Made by a program: the position numbers and the translations under genes. Of a DNA stretch of 44,647 nucleotides, positions 12,987 to 24,540 are shown piece by piece. The notes under the pieces were generated by a model. It did no database searches. It had not been told where the DNA came from and saw nothing but the letters and a program-made list of their open reading frames with translations. Positions within the stretch are counted from its first letter, which is position 1; each line of letters starts with the position of its first letter. The stretch is from Gonium pectorale. Taxonomy: Eukaryota > Chlorophyta > Chlorophyceae > Chlamydomonadales > Volvocaceae. The DNA is taken from assembly GCA_001584585.1 (NCBI GenBank), contig LSYV01000017.1:549353-593999 (forward strand). Direction: 5' to 3'.

Positions 12987-13144
12987 ACCCTCCTCCCCTC
13001 CACCCCTCGTCCCCTGTCAACAACCTATGCCGAAATTGAGTTACTTTTTATTTCCGACAAAAAGGAGGGAGGCGCATATGAACTCACCATATGCGCATAA
13101 CTAAGTTGGTGTTTAGTCTGATAGCTCGCTCGATATGCGCTGGG
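12987..13144. repeat. Diverged repeat copy 2 with perfect 9-bp hairpin
   Basis: Partner of 12797-12940. It carries the perfect inverted repeat GCGCATATG (13072-13080) and CATATGCGC (13088-13096) around a 7-nt loop, and ends with CTCGATATGCGCTGGG. It lies about 320 bp upstream of the kinase gene's start codon. It is probably a small non-autonomous element; a regulatory structure is possible. Confidence 0.65.
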
Positions 13145-13468
13145 TTGCCCCTGTTGGAAGGCAGGTGGAGGTACGGGGGTTTGCCAACATCCACAACGCA
13201 CAAGCCCGAAGCGGATGCCCTCATCTAGAAAGATACAAGTGCGTTTTGGTGTGCATCGTATGCATTTGGGGGCAACGGACGGGTGCGGTACAATTCTTGC
13301 GTCAGGGCAACGCATTTGTCCGCCAATAGTTGACATATCACAAGATTGTGTAGACAACTTGAATCTGACTGCCTTCGTTCCTCGCCTTCACCAGGTCTGC
13401 CCCTCGTCATGGTTTCGTTATCTGACCCCGGCGACGCCAGCTCACTAGGCAAATAATACCTATCAGAG

Positions 13469-16400
13469 ATGCTCAACGGGATCAATCCTTTCAATAGTTG
13501 GCCGGGGCCTCTCCAACGTCGCGCAGGCGCCCTGGTCCTTCTTCTGGCATGGACAATGTCTCTGCTGGGTGTTGGTTATTGCATGGATCCCTCAGCGTGG
13601 CTGAGCGAGGCCTGCCTGCCATCGACCGCCGAGGGCGTTGCTCTGCTGTGCGCCATTCGCGGCAACGCCAGCTTGAGGGCCGCTGTCACCAGGTCTTCTG
13701 CGCCGGCAGCCGTCCAGCAGCGACTGGTGGTCAGCGGCGATCCCCGTGGGGCCATCCTGGACCTTGCCGGCGGGGGCGTCCAACCGCTGCTCCGCATCGA
13801 GGCCAATGCCAGCGTCACCATCCAGCGGCTTATCGCGACGGGTGTCGCCCTTCCGGAGAGCCACCCGCTGCCGGCGGCGTCGTTCCTGGCCCTGCGCGCT
13901 TTCAGCATGGCGGCCCCCCTTGCGGGCAGCAACGCCCCTGCGGCCTCGCCGCTTCGCCTGGAAGACGTCATCCTCATCACGCCCTCCTGCCGCGCCCTGG
14001 CCGTCCACCAGGAATTTGCCTGCCGCGCCTCGCCGTCGCCCAACTTCACTGTCACGCCCGGCGGCCTTGTGGTCTGGTCGTACACCACCGCCTCCGTGGC
14101 CGCGCGCAACGTCACGCTCAGCTGCGTCGGGGAGCCCCTGCCGTACTCATGTACGGCATACGTTGCTAATAGCCCACGTGGCGTCGTGGACGCTCTCGTC
14201 ACGCTGGACGGGGTAGTTGTCACTGGCTCGCCAACACCCAAGTACATCTTCCTGAACTCCAGCATGGCGCTTGGGGACGCTGCGGACTACATCAAGGAGT
14301 TGCAGCACCTGCACGTCAGCGCAATCAAGATCTCACCAACTACCGGCCAGGCGCAGATCACGCTGCTCCCTAAAGCTTACGTCGTCATTGCCGGAGCGCC
14401 TCTGCCGCAAGACTTAGCGACGAGCTTCCTCGGCAGCAGCAGCAGCAGCAACTTCACAACCGCACCGCAGGCCGTTTCCTGGGACTTGTTGCCGCCGACG
14501 ATCGTGGACCTGGCCGGAACCTCCAGCATGGTCATCGTTCCAGCTTCGGCTCGCGTGGAGCTGCACAACCTGACCATCATCAACCCGCCCATCAATCGAC
14601 CCAGCCTTCTCCCCGCCAACCTCCTCGCCCTGCCGCTCTGGACGTTTACCTTCTCGCGCCGGATTCTCAGCCAGAACAAGTCGCAGTGGGCGCTGTACGG
14701 CCGCGGCCTGGCGGTGGCGCTGGAGCCCCACGAGCTGGCGCTGTGGCACGCCGACCTGTGCAAAGGGCGGGTGCCGGACGAGCTGGCCGGCTGCCTGTGC
14801 GTCGCAGATAATGGGCTCATGAACGGTAATACGTGGACTCCTTCGCAGAATGCGCAGGTGGGCAAAGGGAGGCCAAAGAGCCTGTCTGTGCACTGGGCGC
14901 TGGGTGTGACCGAGCGGCTGCGGGGACCGGGGATGTGCTGTGGGGGCGTGCGCGGGCGGGCGAGGCCGTCAGCAGCAGACTGTGACGCCGTTTGTGTGCT
15001 GGCGGCGCACGCACATGACCGATAGCCGGGCACTTCGGCATCTGGTGGGTGCGCTGCAGCCGCAGTGCGCGTTCACTTCTACCTCTTATCTGCGTTTGCG
15101 CGCCAGCGTGCTGCTCGGGGCGTGTGCGCTTGCTGCAGCCGCCTAGCCCTGGTCCTGAGCCTGGCTCATGTACTACGCCGATGTCCTGTTGTCAAGGAGG
15201 ATAGCTTGGCCCAGCCAAATGCATGTTCACCCACCAATTCTGCTCCTACCAATCAAGGTGCCCTCCATGCCCCGAGGGGGTAACCGGCCCCCGGAGTACG
15301 TCCACAACCCGCCAGCCGCCGTAGCCCTGCCCCTTTCCCCACCGAACTTCCATGTGCGACCTTGCCCGCCGTACGTGACTCCTCCGGATGCCGCAAGGAC
15401 GCCCGCCCGCCTTCAATCCCTCCCTCCCCGCCTACCTACCTGCGCTCCCCGCCCCCCCCGCCCCCGGGCAGAACGACAACAGCGCAGTCAGCCCCGTCCT
15501 GCTGCGGGGGGGAGCCATGTTTGTGCCCTTCATCCGCACCGAGTACGTGGGGCAAACCCTGATGGAGAGCCTGCTGATGTTTCCCAGGGCGGCCCCGGCG
15601 GATGGCAGCGGTGTGCTGGCGCCAGCATGCCCGATAATGACCATGGAGGGCTTGCCTCTTGGCGCCGCCGCAGCATCTGCAACCCCAGCCCCCGTCCCCG
15701 CCACTCCTGGCGCCACCATGGCGGGCCCCGCTGGCCCCGCGGACGGCTCTTCCTCGCTGGCGATTGGCGCAGCGCTGGCGCCAGCATTGGCCCCGCTCTG
15801 CTCCGTGCGGCCCCCTTTCTCCTCGGGCCTGGGCAGCCTAAGAAAGATGGAGCGCGCGGGTCCCGCGCTGACGCCTGCTCTTCTGACGCGCTCAGCTTTG
15901 ACACACATCCCGCTCGCCATCATGCTGGACGGCGATTCTCATTTCAAGAGGGACGATGTGGTCTACAGGCCGGAGGAGGGCTATATGAGGCTTCCTCGTG
16001 AGTCCTTCACGCGCATGCAGGTAGGGTGACTGGCCGGGTCGTTGGCCCGCTTTCGTGCACGTGTCTGTGTGCTTCGGTGACAGATGGGCTATCCTGCCTG
16101 CAACCTGCATATGCCAGTTGGACTGTGCGCTGTGCACAACTGCCTGCCGGGGAGCTCAGCCATCTACCGCTACGCGGGTACCGTATGCTCCGTGCGCTCG
16201 GCCTGAGCGGCACCTGCCGGGCTTGTGTTGAAAAGGAAAACGCATACGACGAGCGGGGCCGGGCTTGTCTGTGTGCGTGCGTGTGCGTGCAGGCTCAGAT
16301 CTTTGGACTCGAGCTGTGGCTGGGCGACCCGCTGGGCCCGCGGCTGCTGCACCTGTCCTTCATGGCCGCGGCGGTGAATGTCCACAGCCCCAACGCGACG

Positions 16401-19400
16401 CTGGCCCTGCGGCAGCTCGTGCTGGTGGGCCTCCCGACCGCCGGTCTGCACGCCGCGTCGCCCGCGCTGGGCAGCGGCCGTGATAGCGCAGCCACTGCTG
16501 CAGCCGTCGGCGGTTCAGCCCAGCAGCCGCCGCAAGCGACGACCGCGCCCGCAGCGGAGGGTGGCGGCCGCAGACTGCTCACTAACCGCCACGGGCCTAC
16601 CCACCACGTTGCTTCGACGATTCGGGGCTTGGCGAGTACAGCCCCCGCTCGGCGCCGAGCGCAAGTCATGTTTGTGAACGGAAGCCTAGAATTTGATGGC
16701 CCCCCTGCCGGCACCGACCCTACCGGCGGCCTGCCCCACGGCCTGGCCAACTTTACGTCCTGCCTGTGGGCGCTGGACTTTGACCGGTCGGCGCCCCGGG
16801 ACCCGCCGGCCGCCTTCCTGGACTCGGTGGTGCTGCTGGTGCCGCCGGGGGAGCTGGCGGTGCTGGCGGCGGCGTGGGCGGAGCAGCTGGCGGTCGAAGG
16901 GAGGGATGGCGCTGACGAAAGCACCGGGGCAGCGGACGCCTTCACGCTGGCGCCTGCGGCATCCGACGCCGGAGCCGTGTTCGCGCACCTGGCCGCTTCG
17001 CTGCGCGCATCCCGGCTCGCGGTGGGCGCCACGCCGGCCTCCCTGCAGCGCCTGACGGCTCGGCTGCTTGCTATGCAGCAACAGCAGGCCGCAGGGGTTA
17101 CTACTGCGGGCGGCGATGCCGGGGCTGGTGCGGCACTACTGGCCTTCGAGACCCTCTCCTGGTGCGGCCTGGCTGGGCGCAACGTGACGCTTGCCGCGGA
17201 GCTGCCGCCGGATCTGTGTGCGTCGTGCAGCCCCGCGGACCCGATTTGGGGCCTGCTGCGGACTGCAGACACCTTGACGCTGCCGATGGAGGTGGTGCCG
17301 CCTTCCAAACCAGCATCGGACACGTCAGACGGTGGCGCATTTGCAGACTCGGCCGCTTCGGGTCCCACAGCGTTATCGCCAATATTGTCGCCTCCCAGCA
17401 GCACCCCCACACGGTCACCGGCGGACACGGCGCAGACTCTGCCTTCGGAAGCGGCCATCGAGGTGCGCGACGACGGACTGAATGGAGCATCGGCTGGCAG
17501 CGCCGGCCAGGCGAGGCAGCAGGGTCAGGCAGCGGCCCTCCTGCCCGTGGCAGCGTCTGTCGCAGCCGTCGCTGTTGGCTGCTGCATTCTCTGCATCGGA
17601 GCCCTGATCTGGAGGCGCCGGTCGCGATGTGCACAGGGGCGCCACCACAACGGCATGGACGATGCGTCGGAGGCCAAAGCGGCCGCTCTGGCAGCTGACT
17701 GCAGCGGCGATGGCAGAGCGTGCGAGCCCCAACTCCCAGCAAGCAGCGACCAAAACCCGTCCGTCAGCAGCGCCGGCCTGTCACAGCAGAGCCGCGGGAG
17801 CAAAGGAAGCTGCTGCAAGGGGGGCTGTCGGGATTCCGAGCACGCCGAGGCTGGTGCTGGGGTCGCCAGCCGAAAGGCTCGAGCCGCCAGCGCCTATTCG
17901 CCCATGTCTGGCGACCCGGCACTTCAGCCATCCCCACCTGCTAGCAGCGGGTCGGCTCAACACGCCAGCGCCGCAGCCACACGCCCCACCAGCTCCAACC
18001 ACGGCGCTCCGGCAGCCCCCTCCTGCACCACCCCTGCAAGCACAGCCAGCGCGCAACGGCGGCCGCACCTCAGCGGCGGCTCGGAGACGGCCGGCCGGCG
18101 CAAGGCTGCCAGCGCGAGCCAGGGGTCGGTGACCCTCTCCGCATGTTCCGGCGCGTCGCTGACCGCCCAGGCGCGTTACAATAGCTGCCGGGCGGTGGAG
18201 CTGAATGCCATGTATCGGCAGATTGAGCAGCTGAGTCAGCAGGTTGCGGCCCCGGCTGGCGGCGGCGCCGCTTGCCTGGCCAGCTCCTCGCTGGAGTGCA
18301 GCGGCGGGGATCACGGTGCTCACCCCCCTATCGCCGAGGCTGACCGGGCCGGCAATGAACGCAGTGATGGCCGCTTGAAGAGCTGCTGCGGTTCAAGAAA
18401 CGACTCGGAGCTCGGGGATTCTTGCTTGCTGCGGAGCAGCAATGGGCTCGCCGCGAACGCCAGCAGTGCGGAGCCAAGCCTAGCGTCCGACAGCGGCAGC
18501 ACCAGGGCCAGAGTCCTGGGCAGCTACCCGCTCAGGTCGCCTGCGCCGGCCTCAGAGCACGAGACCGACCCCGAGAGCAGCACGGGCAGCGTCATCCGCT
18601 GCAGCCACGCACCCGCCGGTGGCGATCTGGTGCTGCTCGGCGAGCTGGGCCGCGGCGCGCAGGGCGTGGTCTTCCACGGCCGCTGGAAGGGACTGAGCGT
18701 GGCGGTCAAGAGCATCACCTTCCAAAGGGTGAGTGGGCCCAGGCGGCCCGAGCGGCGCTGCTCTTGTTCTTGCTAGGTTGCGAGCGCGGGTATGGTAGGG
18801 TTGTTTGCTCTGAGAGGCATGGGTTGGGCGGGGCACCGCAGCACCCCTTCCGTATGCTGTGCCGGGGAGTCTGGCAGCATTCATGCTGTATGTTCACCGT
18901 GGGACAGGCGCAAGGCAACGGTTGCAAGCGGGCAGCAGGCTCAAATGCGTGCGCGTTCTGTTATTAGGGTTGGGTGACCAATTGCTACACGTGTGAGGAG
19001 GGAAGGCCACCTACAACGTGCGTCCGTGTGTCCTCTGGTCCCACATCGCAATACGGCAATACTCAGGATACACGCCGTGTCTCCCCGTATCCTGCCCGAA
19101 CTCAGGGCGCCAACGGCGACCCGAGGGTCGGCCACCGACCCGTCCTCGAGGCAGCCATATCCGCGTTCCTCAACCACCCCAACGTTGTCACCACCTACGC
19201 GCACCAGCTGACTCCCGTGGGAGCTGATGCAGCCGAGCCCCCCGGAGGCGCAGGAGGCGAGGCCTTTCGCGAGGCGCCCGTCTGGCGGCTGACGCTGGTT
19301 CAGGAGCTGTGCGACGGCGGCAGCCTGGCCAGGTGCCTGGACTCAGCCGTGCTGGCCAACATCAGCGTGGTTTCAGAGACGCTCGCGCTCGCGCCGACCA

Positions 19401-20739
19401 GCACGTCCAAACATGCCGGGTTTCTGGACTGGGCGCCGGTGGCGCTGTCGCCTCACCGCAGCGCCAAGCCGTCGCTGTCGCCCACGGCAGAGGAGGCGGC
19501 CGCTCCAGAGGATGGCGGGACCGGACGCAGGAGCCTCACCGGGGCACCGGGAGCCGCGGCGGAGGTTGCCCTTGCGCTGCCTCCTGGCCCCCGTTCCGCC
19601 CTTGCGCCGCGCGTCGCCCTGCTGCTGTCGCTCCAGATCTCCCGCGGCATGGCCTACCTGCACTCGCTGGGGGTGCTGCACGGGGACCTGTCGTCGGTGA
19701 ACGTGCTGATGCGGAGCGCTCCGACCAGCGGCCCGCCGGCGCCGCAGCAGCCAGAGGCGCAGCAGAAGCAGCAGTGGCTGTTGCAGCGGGCGCGCCTGGA
19801 CCGGCGCCTCGCGGCCGGTTGCGCTCCCCACGGTGACGGCAGCAGGGCGCGTTCGCCGTCCTTCTCTTCGAAGGCCGACCCGCGGGCAGCGGCCGGGAGC
19901 TGGTTGCCGGCGGGCGCCACTGGAGGCGGCGGCCGGACGGCGACCGGCCAGCCCGCGGCTGCCCGGTTTGCGCGGAGTGGCTCCTCCGGCCAGACGCCCC
20001 CGGGCATGGCGGCGGGTTGGGTTGCGGCCAGCGGGCAGCGCCACAGCTGCGGCTATGTCGCCAAGGTGTGCGACTTCGGCCTGAGCAGCCGGCTGGAGGG
20101 TAGCGAGACGCATTTCAGCGGCGAGGCCAGGTGTGCAGATGGGTGGGTAGTTGAATGCGGGGGGCTGTCTCGTTGCTGTCGGATGTCCTGTGGGCTAATG
20201 CGCCTTCAGCACTGCCTTTGGGGAGAGGGGCCTGGGGTGGGCGCGGGCCTGGGGTGGGCACGGGTTATAACTGCCTCCGGCGCCTTGCCTTGAGTGGCAG
20301 AGTGGCAAGGACTGTCTGCTCTGCCGCGCCACGCCGTCCGAGCGCGCCTTCGGTTCCGGCGGTGACCCGCGTTCCCTGCCGCAGGCGCTCCCTGCTGTAC
20401 AGCGCCCCCGAGCTCGTCCAGTACGGCATCTCCAGCAAGGCCACGGACGTGTACGCCTTTGCCGTACTGCTGTACGAGATTGCGTGCGGCGCGTCGCTGC
20501 CCTCGCTGCTGCGCGATCCGCACCGCGGCGCCGGGCTGCGAAGGTGGCTCGCGGATCAGGAGGCCCCCGGCACACCCGCCGCCGCGCTGCCGCCCTCCCT
20601 GCTGACGTGGCCGCCTGGGGCCCCGCCAGGTCTGGCTGCCCTGGCGGCCCAGTGCTTGGCGGAGCGGCCGGCGGAGAGGCCGTCTTTCACGGAGGTGTGC
20701 GACGCGCTGGAGACGGAGCTGTTAGAACTTGACCCATAG
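13469..20739 (+). CDS. Receptor-like protein kinase: beta-helix-like ectodomain, one membrane segment, TKL-type kinase
   Basis: Five exons, 13469-14857, 15472-16020, 16293-18728, 19106-20130 and 20385-20739, give about 1917 residues. An N-terminal hydrophobic signal or anchor (ALVLLLAWTMSLLGVGYC) leads an ectodomain of about 1050 residues homologous to the preceding gene (e.g. LEDVILITPSCRALAVHQ, NATLALRQLVLVG). A membrane segment follows at about 1062-1087, ending IWRRRSR. Next come about 340 Ser/Ala-rich cytoplasmic residues, then the kinase. Visible kinase motifs: G-loop GRGAQGVV (about 1431), VAVK with Lys about 1452, helix-C EAAISAFLNHPNVV, hinge LVQELCDGGSL, catalytic loop HGDLSSVNV (about 1650), DFG (about 1780), APE (about 1806), DVYAFAVLLYE. 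HRD is HGD, but the Asp, Asn and Lys needed for catalysis are present, so activity is likely. About 120 residues of low complexity sit between the catalytic loop and DFG, and another insert follows the hinge. The similarity is closest to TKL-class Ser/Thr kinases. The ligand is unknown. Confidence 0.88.
16224..16256 (+). repeat. Dispersed intronic element (copy in receptor-kinase intron 2)
   Basis: Contains TGTTGAAAAGGAAAACGCAT followed by ACGACGAGCG. The same block recurs at 24406-24429 (+), 30389-30450 (-) and, more diverged, 42586-42654 (-). Confidence 0.7.
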
Positions 20740-21686
20740 ACTTGCGCTGGCACGGTTTGGCGTTGAAGGTTTGCAGGAGGAGCGTCGAACGTGTGGCGCT
20801 GCAGCGCGTTCTTAAAGTAGTCCCATTTCTTGGCCTCATGGGTTGGTGCCATGACGGAGCGAGGGTCTGAAAGATATTCCTTTCTGACTCTCAGATTGGG
20901 AGCCAATTTTCACAAAAGTGGTACTACCGTATCCGTGTTTGGGGCGCATGCGAGTGACATGTATTGGGCAAGGAACCAAGGCAAATGCGTCGGCGGTCAA
21001 AGCCGCGGCCGTGGGACGTGCGTTCACGAATGTCCTGGGAGGGTGCCGGCCGTAAGCTGGCTGGGGAAGCAGCTCACTCTATGCCGCCACTCTATGCGGC
21101 CACGCTCCTGGCTGTTGTGTGGAGATGCAGGCCATGATGCCCATGCGGTGGGGTCGACGCGAGGCGGCCCCAACCGGGCCACCAAGCAGCCGCAGCATGG
21201 AGTGCTTCACCCCAGGCTGCCTGCGTGCCGGCTGTCAGAGCGTGATACAGGGCCCCGTGCGCGCGCCTTGACGCTTCTTTGAGGGGCGGCAAAGTTGAAT
21301 TTGATGGGGGACTGCACAAGCTGTCCCGGATGCCGTGTGTGATGTTTCCCGAATGCTGATCATGCATTGCCTGCACCACTGGAACTTCTACGTGCGCGGG
21401 TCGCAGGTTATTTGCAAGTTATTATCAAAGCGTTGGCTACCATTGCTATGCTTCAAAGGCTATCATGTGAATGCTGCCGAGCAGTTTACATTGAGATCTG
21501 ACGTTGGTGTGGGGACCCAGACACGGACGGTCTGCAGTGGCTCTCATTGTAGCGCGGTTGGCACCCCTGGCAGAGTCTTTTCGTCTCCCTAGGGTTTCCC
21601 ACGCGCTTTCGTCTCCACCGTCGGCGCGTTGGCTCCCATAACATTCGTGAGGGCATGGCGCTTCGATCGGAGTGCTTGTAGACGTT

Positions 21687-21838
21687 CGATGCGCCGGCGG
21701 CAAAAGTGTTTTTTTCACCCCAATCGATGCGCTGGCGGCAAAAGTGCTTTTTTCACCCCAACCGATGCGCCGGCGGCAAAAATGTTTTTTTCACCCCAAT
21801 CGATGCGCCGGCGGCAAAAGTGCCTTTTTTCACCCCGA
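21687..21838. repeat. 38-bp tandem repeat, four copies
   Basis: CGATGCGCCGGCGGCAAAA, then a T-run and CACCCCAA, begins at 21687, 21725, 21763 and 21801, an exact 38-bp period. Copies differ by a few bases and T-run length. Confidence 0.9.
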
Positions 21839-22652
21839 GCGTGCTCGCAGCACCGACGGGAGGCCCAGTAAGTTTATGCGCCTTCATCTGATTGGGTGTG
21901 AAAATGCGCAAGGTTGTGATGGGTGGTGACGGTTTGGAAGACGGTTGAAGGACCTTGCCATGCCTCGCAGTCGTTTCCCAGTCCTTCGGGGCAGCAGCGT
22001 CACGATCATGGATCTGTCCCACACCTGTGCCCGTGCGCGTACCGGCTTCGGGGTGGGTACGGTGTACACAGTTGCACATGCAGACCAAATGTTCGCGAAG
22101 GTCCCAGGACTTGTCCACACAATCGTCACGGCGTGACGCCGTATCTTATTGTGGGCCAACTGCTCACTGCACACATTCTGTCGTATGGCCCACCGTACGG
22201 TCTGACAACACAACTGGGGTGCGAGCAGTGTGGAGACACGCTCGGGTACATAGCAGTGGGTGGCTGTGGGACTTCGGCTTCGTGCGCTATGAAGTGTGTT
22301 GTGGCTTCTCTCCAACGTGGAAGATGGCTCCCCGCTTGTGGCTAGATCAGCCACGTATTACGGATCGCGCCCCGTATGGCACGACGAAGTGTATTGCGAT
22401 AGCACTGCTGTAAGTAAACCTTGTTTTCTTGTGGATAGGTTACGAAGGGAAGAAAGCGCGAGAAAGGGCGCAGACCTGTCTGCTGAGGCTGCATGTGCAA
22501 CTTATGGGCGCCAGGCCTGCAGGGACAGCAGGGATGAAAAAAAGAGAAATCTGCAGATGACTCGCCACCGGCTACCACACTGGCTCTGGCCTCACTGGCC
22601 GTGCTCGGAACCCCATCCTCCTGCTCTGTGTTTTCTTCGGTACATCGGCAGA

Positions 22653-23121
22653 TAGGCGCCCTATAGTGTGCGGCCAGCCCTCGGCCGCAGCTTAGGTGCA
22701 CGTAAGGCCTCTCCGCTTGCATATGAAGCACTGCCGTGCAGCAGGCGGCGGCGTGTTTCAGCAGTGACACACCTTGTCCACGCGGCCGCAGCTGTGCTTA
22801 TCTCCCCCCCCCCCGGCCTAAAGCTCCACCAAGCTCTCGTTGTCCAGCAAGCAGCCACCCTCAATCAGGGCTTGCCTCCGTGAGTCTTCCCTGCCCTCGG
22901 CACGGCTCAGCTGCACCTACCACTCGGCGTGCCACGGTACCACTCGGCAGCGAGCCCGGGTCCCAACTTGGACGCCTCAAGAACAGCTGTCTTGCGCTCC
23001 TTGCTGCGAAAGACACTTCAATGACAGCTTCTCAAGAGCGTACAACAAAGCGCGCACAGCATACAAGGCACTATCTGCGATACTCACGACTGCAACAAAG
23101 GAAACTGAAACAGGCACAGCA
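22653..23121 (+). repeat. 469-bp direct duplication, left copy (ends at assembly gap)
   Basis: Identical by eye to 23573-24041, at a constant offset of 920 bp and including a long C-homopolymer. The left copy stops exactly at the N run. Confidence 0.9.
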
Positions 23122-23141
23122 NNNNNNNNNNNNNNNNNNNN
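23122..23141. other. Assembly gap of 20 N
   Basis: Twenty undetermined bases. The sequence before the gap is the tail of a duplicated block, so the gap may represent a failed join rather than a true 20-bp gap. Confidence 0.99.
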
Positions 23142-23572
23142 GAACGATACACAGCATGCCTCGATACACAGAAGCATATCAACCAGCGTTGATGGGTCAA
23201 CCTCTCAAGGTCTTGCCTGATGTGGGCTACTGGGACGGCGGCAACATGCACATGTGTCGGCAGGACCCAGCGGCCGCCCAGAGACTTGGTACAGCTTAAC
23301 TGAAAGGCGAATTTGAGCTATAGCAAGCGATATTTCAATGAACAAAACAGTGGTCCCTATTGGGTCGTCAACTGTCCAGGTCCAGACTTATGACACACGC
23401 GCCCTAGAATGCAGGCATTGATGGCAAGCGACCTTTTATGATATTCAGAACAAGATAGGGCTGAAAGCGAGGCGTAGAATGCGGTTCTGAAGGTCGACCC
23501 TAGTCCGGACCTTAAGCCCCGTAGGGAAAAAAAAGCAAATCAGCAAGCAGACAAGCGCATTACATACAGCTT

Positions 23573-24041
23573 TAGGCGCCCTATAGTGTGCGGCCAGCCC
23601 TCGGCCGCAGCTTAGGTGCACGTAAGGCCTCTCCGCTTGCATATGAAGCACTGCCGTGCAGCAGGCGGCGGCGTGTTTCAGCAGTGACACACCTTGTCCA
23701 CGCGGCCGCAGCTGTGCTTATCTCCCCCCCCCCCGGCCTAAAGCTCCACCAAGCTCTCGTTGTCCAGCAAGCAGCCACCCTCAATCAGGGCTTGCCTCCG
23801 TGAGTCTTCCCTGCCCTCGGCACGGCTCAGCTGCACCTACCACTCGGCGTGCCACGGTACCACTCGGCAGCGAGCCCGGGTCCCAACTTGGACGCCTCAA
23901 GAACAGCTGTCTTGCGCTCCTTGCTGCGAAAGACACTTCAATGACAGCTTCTCAAGAGCGTACAACAAAGCGCGCACAGCATACAAGGCACTATCTGCGA
24001 TACTCACGACTGCAACAAAGGAAACTGAAACAGGCACAGCA
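23573..24041 (+). repeat. 469-bp direct duplication, right copy
   Basis: Repeats 22653-23121 without visible differences and then runs on into unique sequence (GCATGGGCAAGCG). The 5' junction of both copies is TAGGCGCCCTATAGTG. Confidence 0.9.
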
Positions 24042-24315
24042 AGCATGGGCAAGCGTGTTTGGCCGTGTGCGGCGCTTCCGCAGCTCCGCTGTGCCCGTGG
24101 GCTTGGCATGGTGCTCGGTCAGTGAACAGTTGCGCGAAAGCTGAGGAGAAAGCGATGGGACCCCTCAAACCCGCCCTGGGGCGGCGAAGCGGTACCGTGA
24201 GTGGTGCGGCTCCCCGCGTGCGCACGCAAGCTGGAGCCACGCGCCCGGGCCGCGGCCCTGCCACACACAGCGGCTGATTGCTACGAGCAAGCGTCTTGCC
24301 ATGAATGGCGGGGAG

Positions 24316-24540
24316 GCTAAGTAACGTTGACAGGGCCCGTCTGCTCGTCTACCTCGCCCGCCATGCCCTGAACTCGGCGCCCTACTGGAAACATCGCACC
24401 TTCGGGTGTGTTGAAAAGGAAAACGCATGCCCGGGTGCGTATGTACGTAGAGGTTGCCTTCCCCGTTTCTGGTTCTCGTCCCCGGATGTGTATGTCCGTA
24501 AAGGTTGCCTTCCCCGTTTCTGGTTCTCTTCTTCTAGAGC
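24316..24540 (+). repeat. Dispersed element, plus-strand copy
   Basis: The block GACAGGGCCCGTCTGCTCGT through CCTACTGGAAACATCGCACC and GTATGTACGTAGAGGTTGCC recurs on the minus strand at 34775-34905 and partly at 33180-33262. This copy also carries the TGTTGAAAAGGAAAACGCAT block at 24406-24429 and an internal duplication of the TTGCCTTCCCCGTTTCTGGT part (about 24454-24473 and 24504-24523). No coding capacity; it looks like a small non-autonomous transposable element. Confidence 0.7.

Larger units (their letters stand above)
9668..13468. other. Spacer between the two receptor-like paralogues
   Basis: The first 600 bp are probably 3' UTR. No coding region is supported in the rest. It contains CATCTG hexamer copies at about 10518-10540, GGTATC/GGCATC copies at about 10814-10838, a single copy related to the ALG8-intron satellite at 11901-11922, GGGCGGAATCC-type repeats at about 12185-12280, and a pair of diverged hairpin-bearing repeats at 12797-12940 and 12987-13144. 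No kinase motif remnants were seen here, so the upstream gene does not appear to be a recently truncated kinase gene with leftover exons. Confidence 0.6.
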
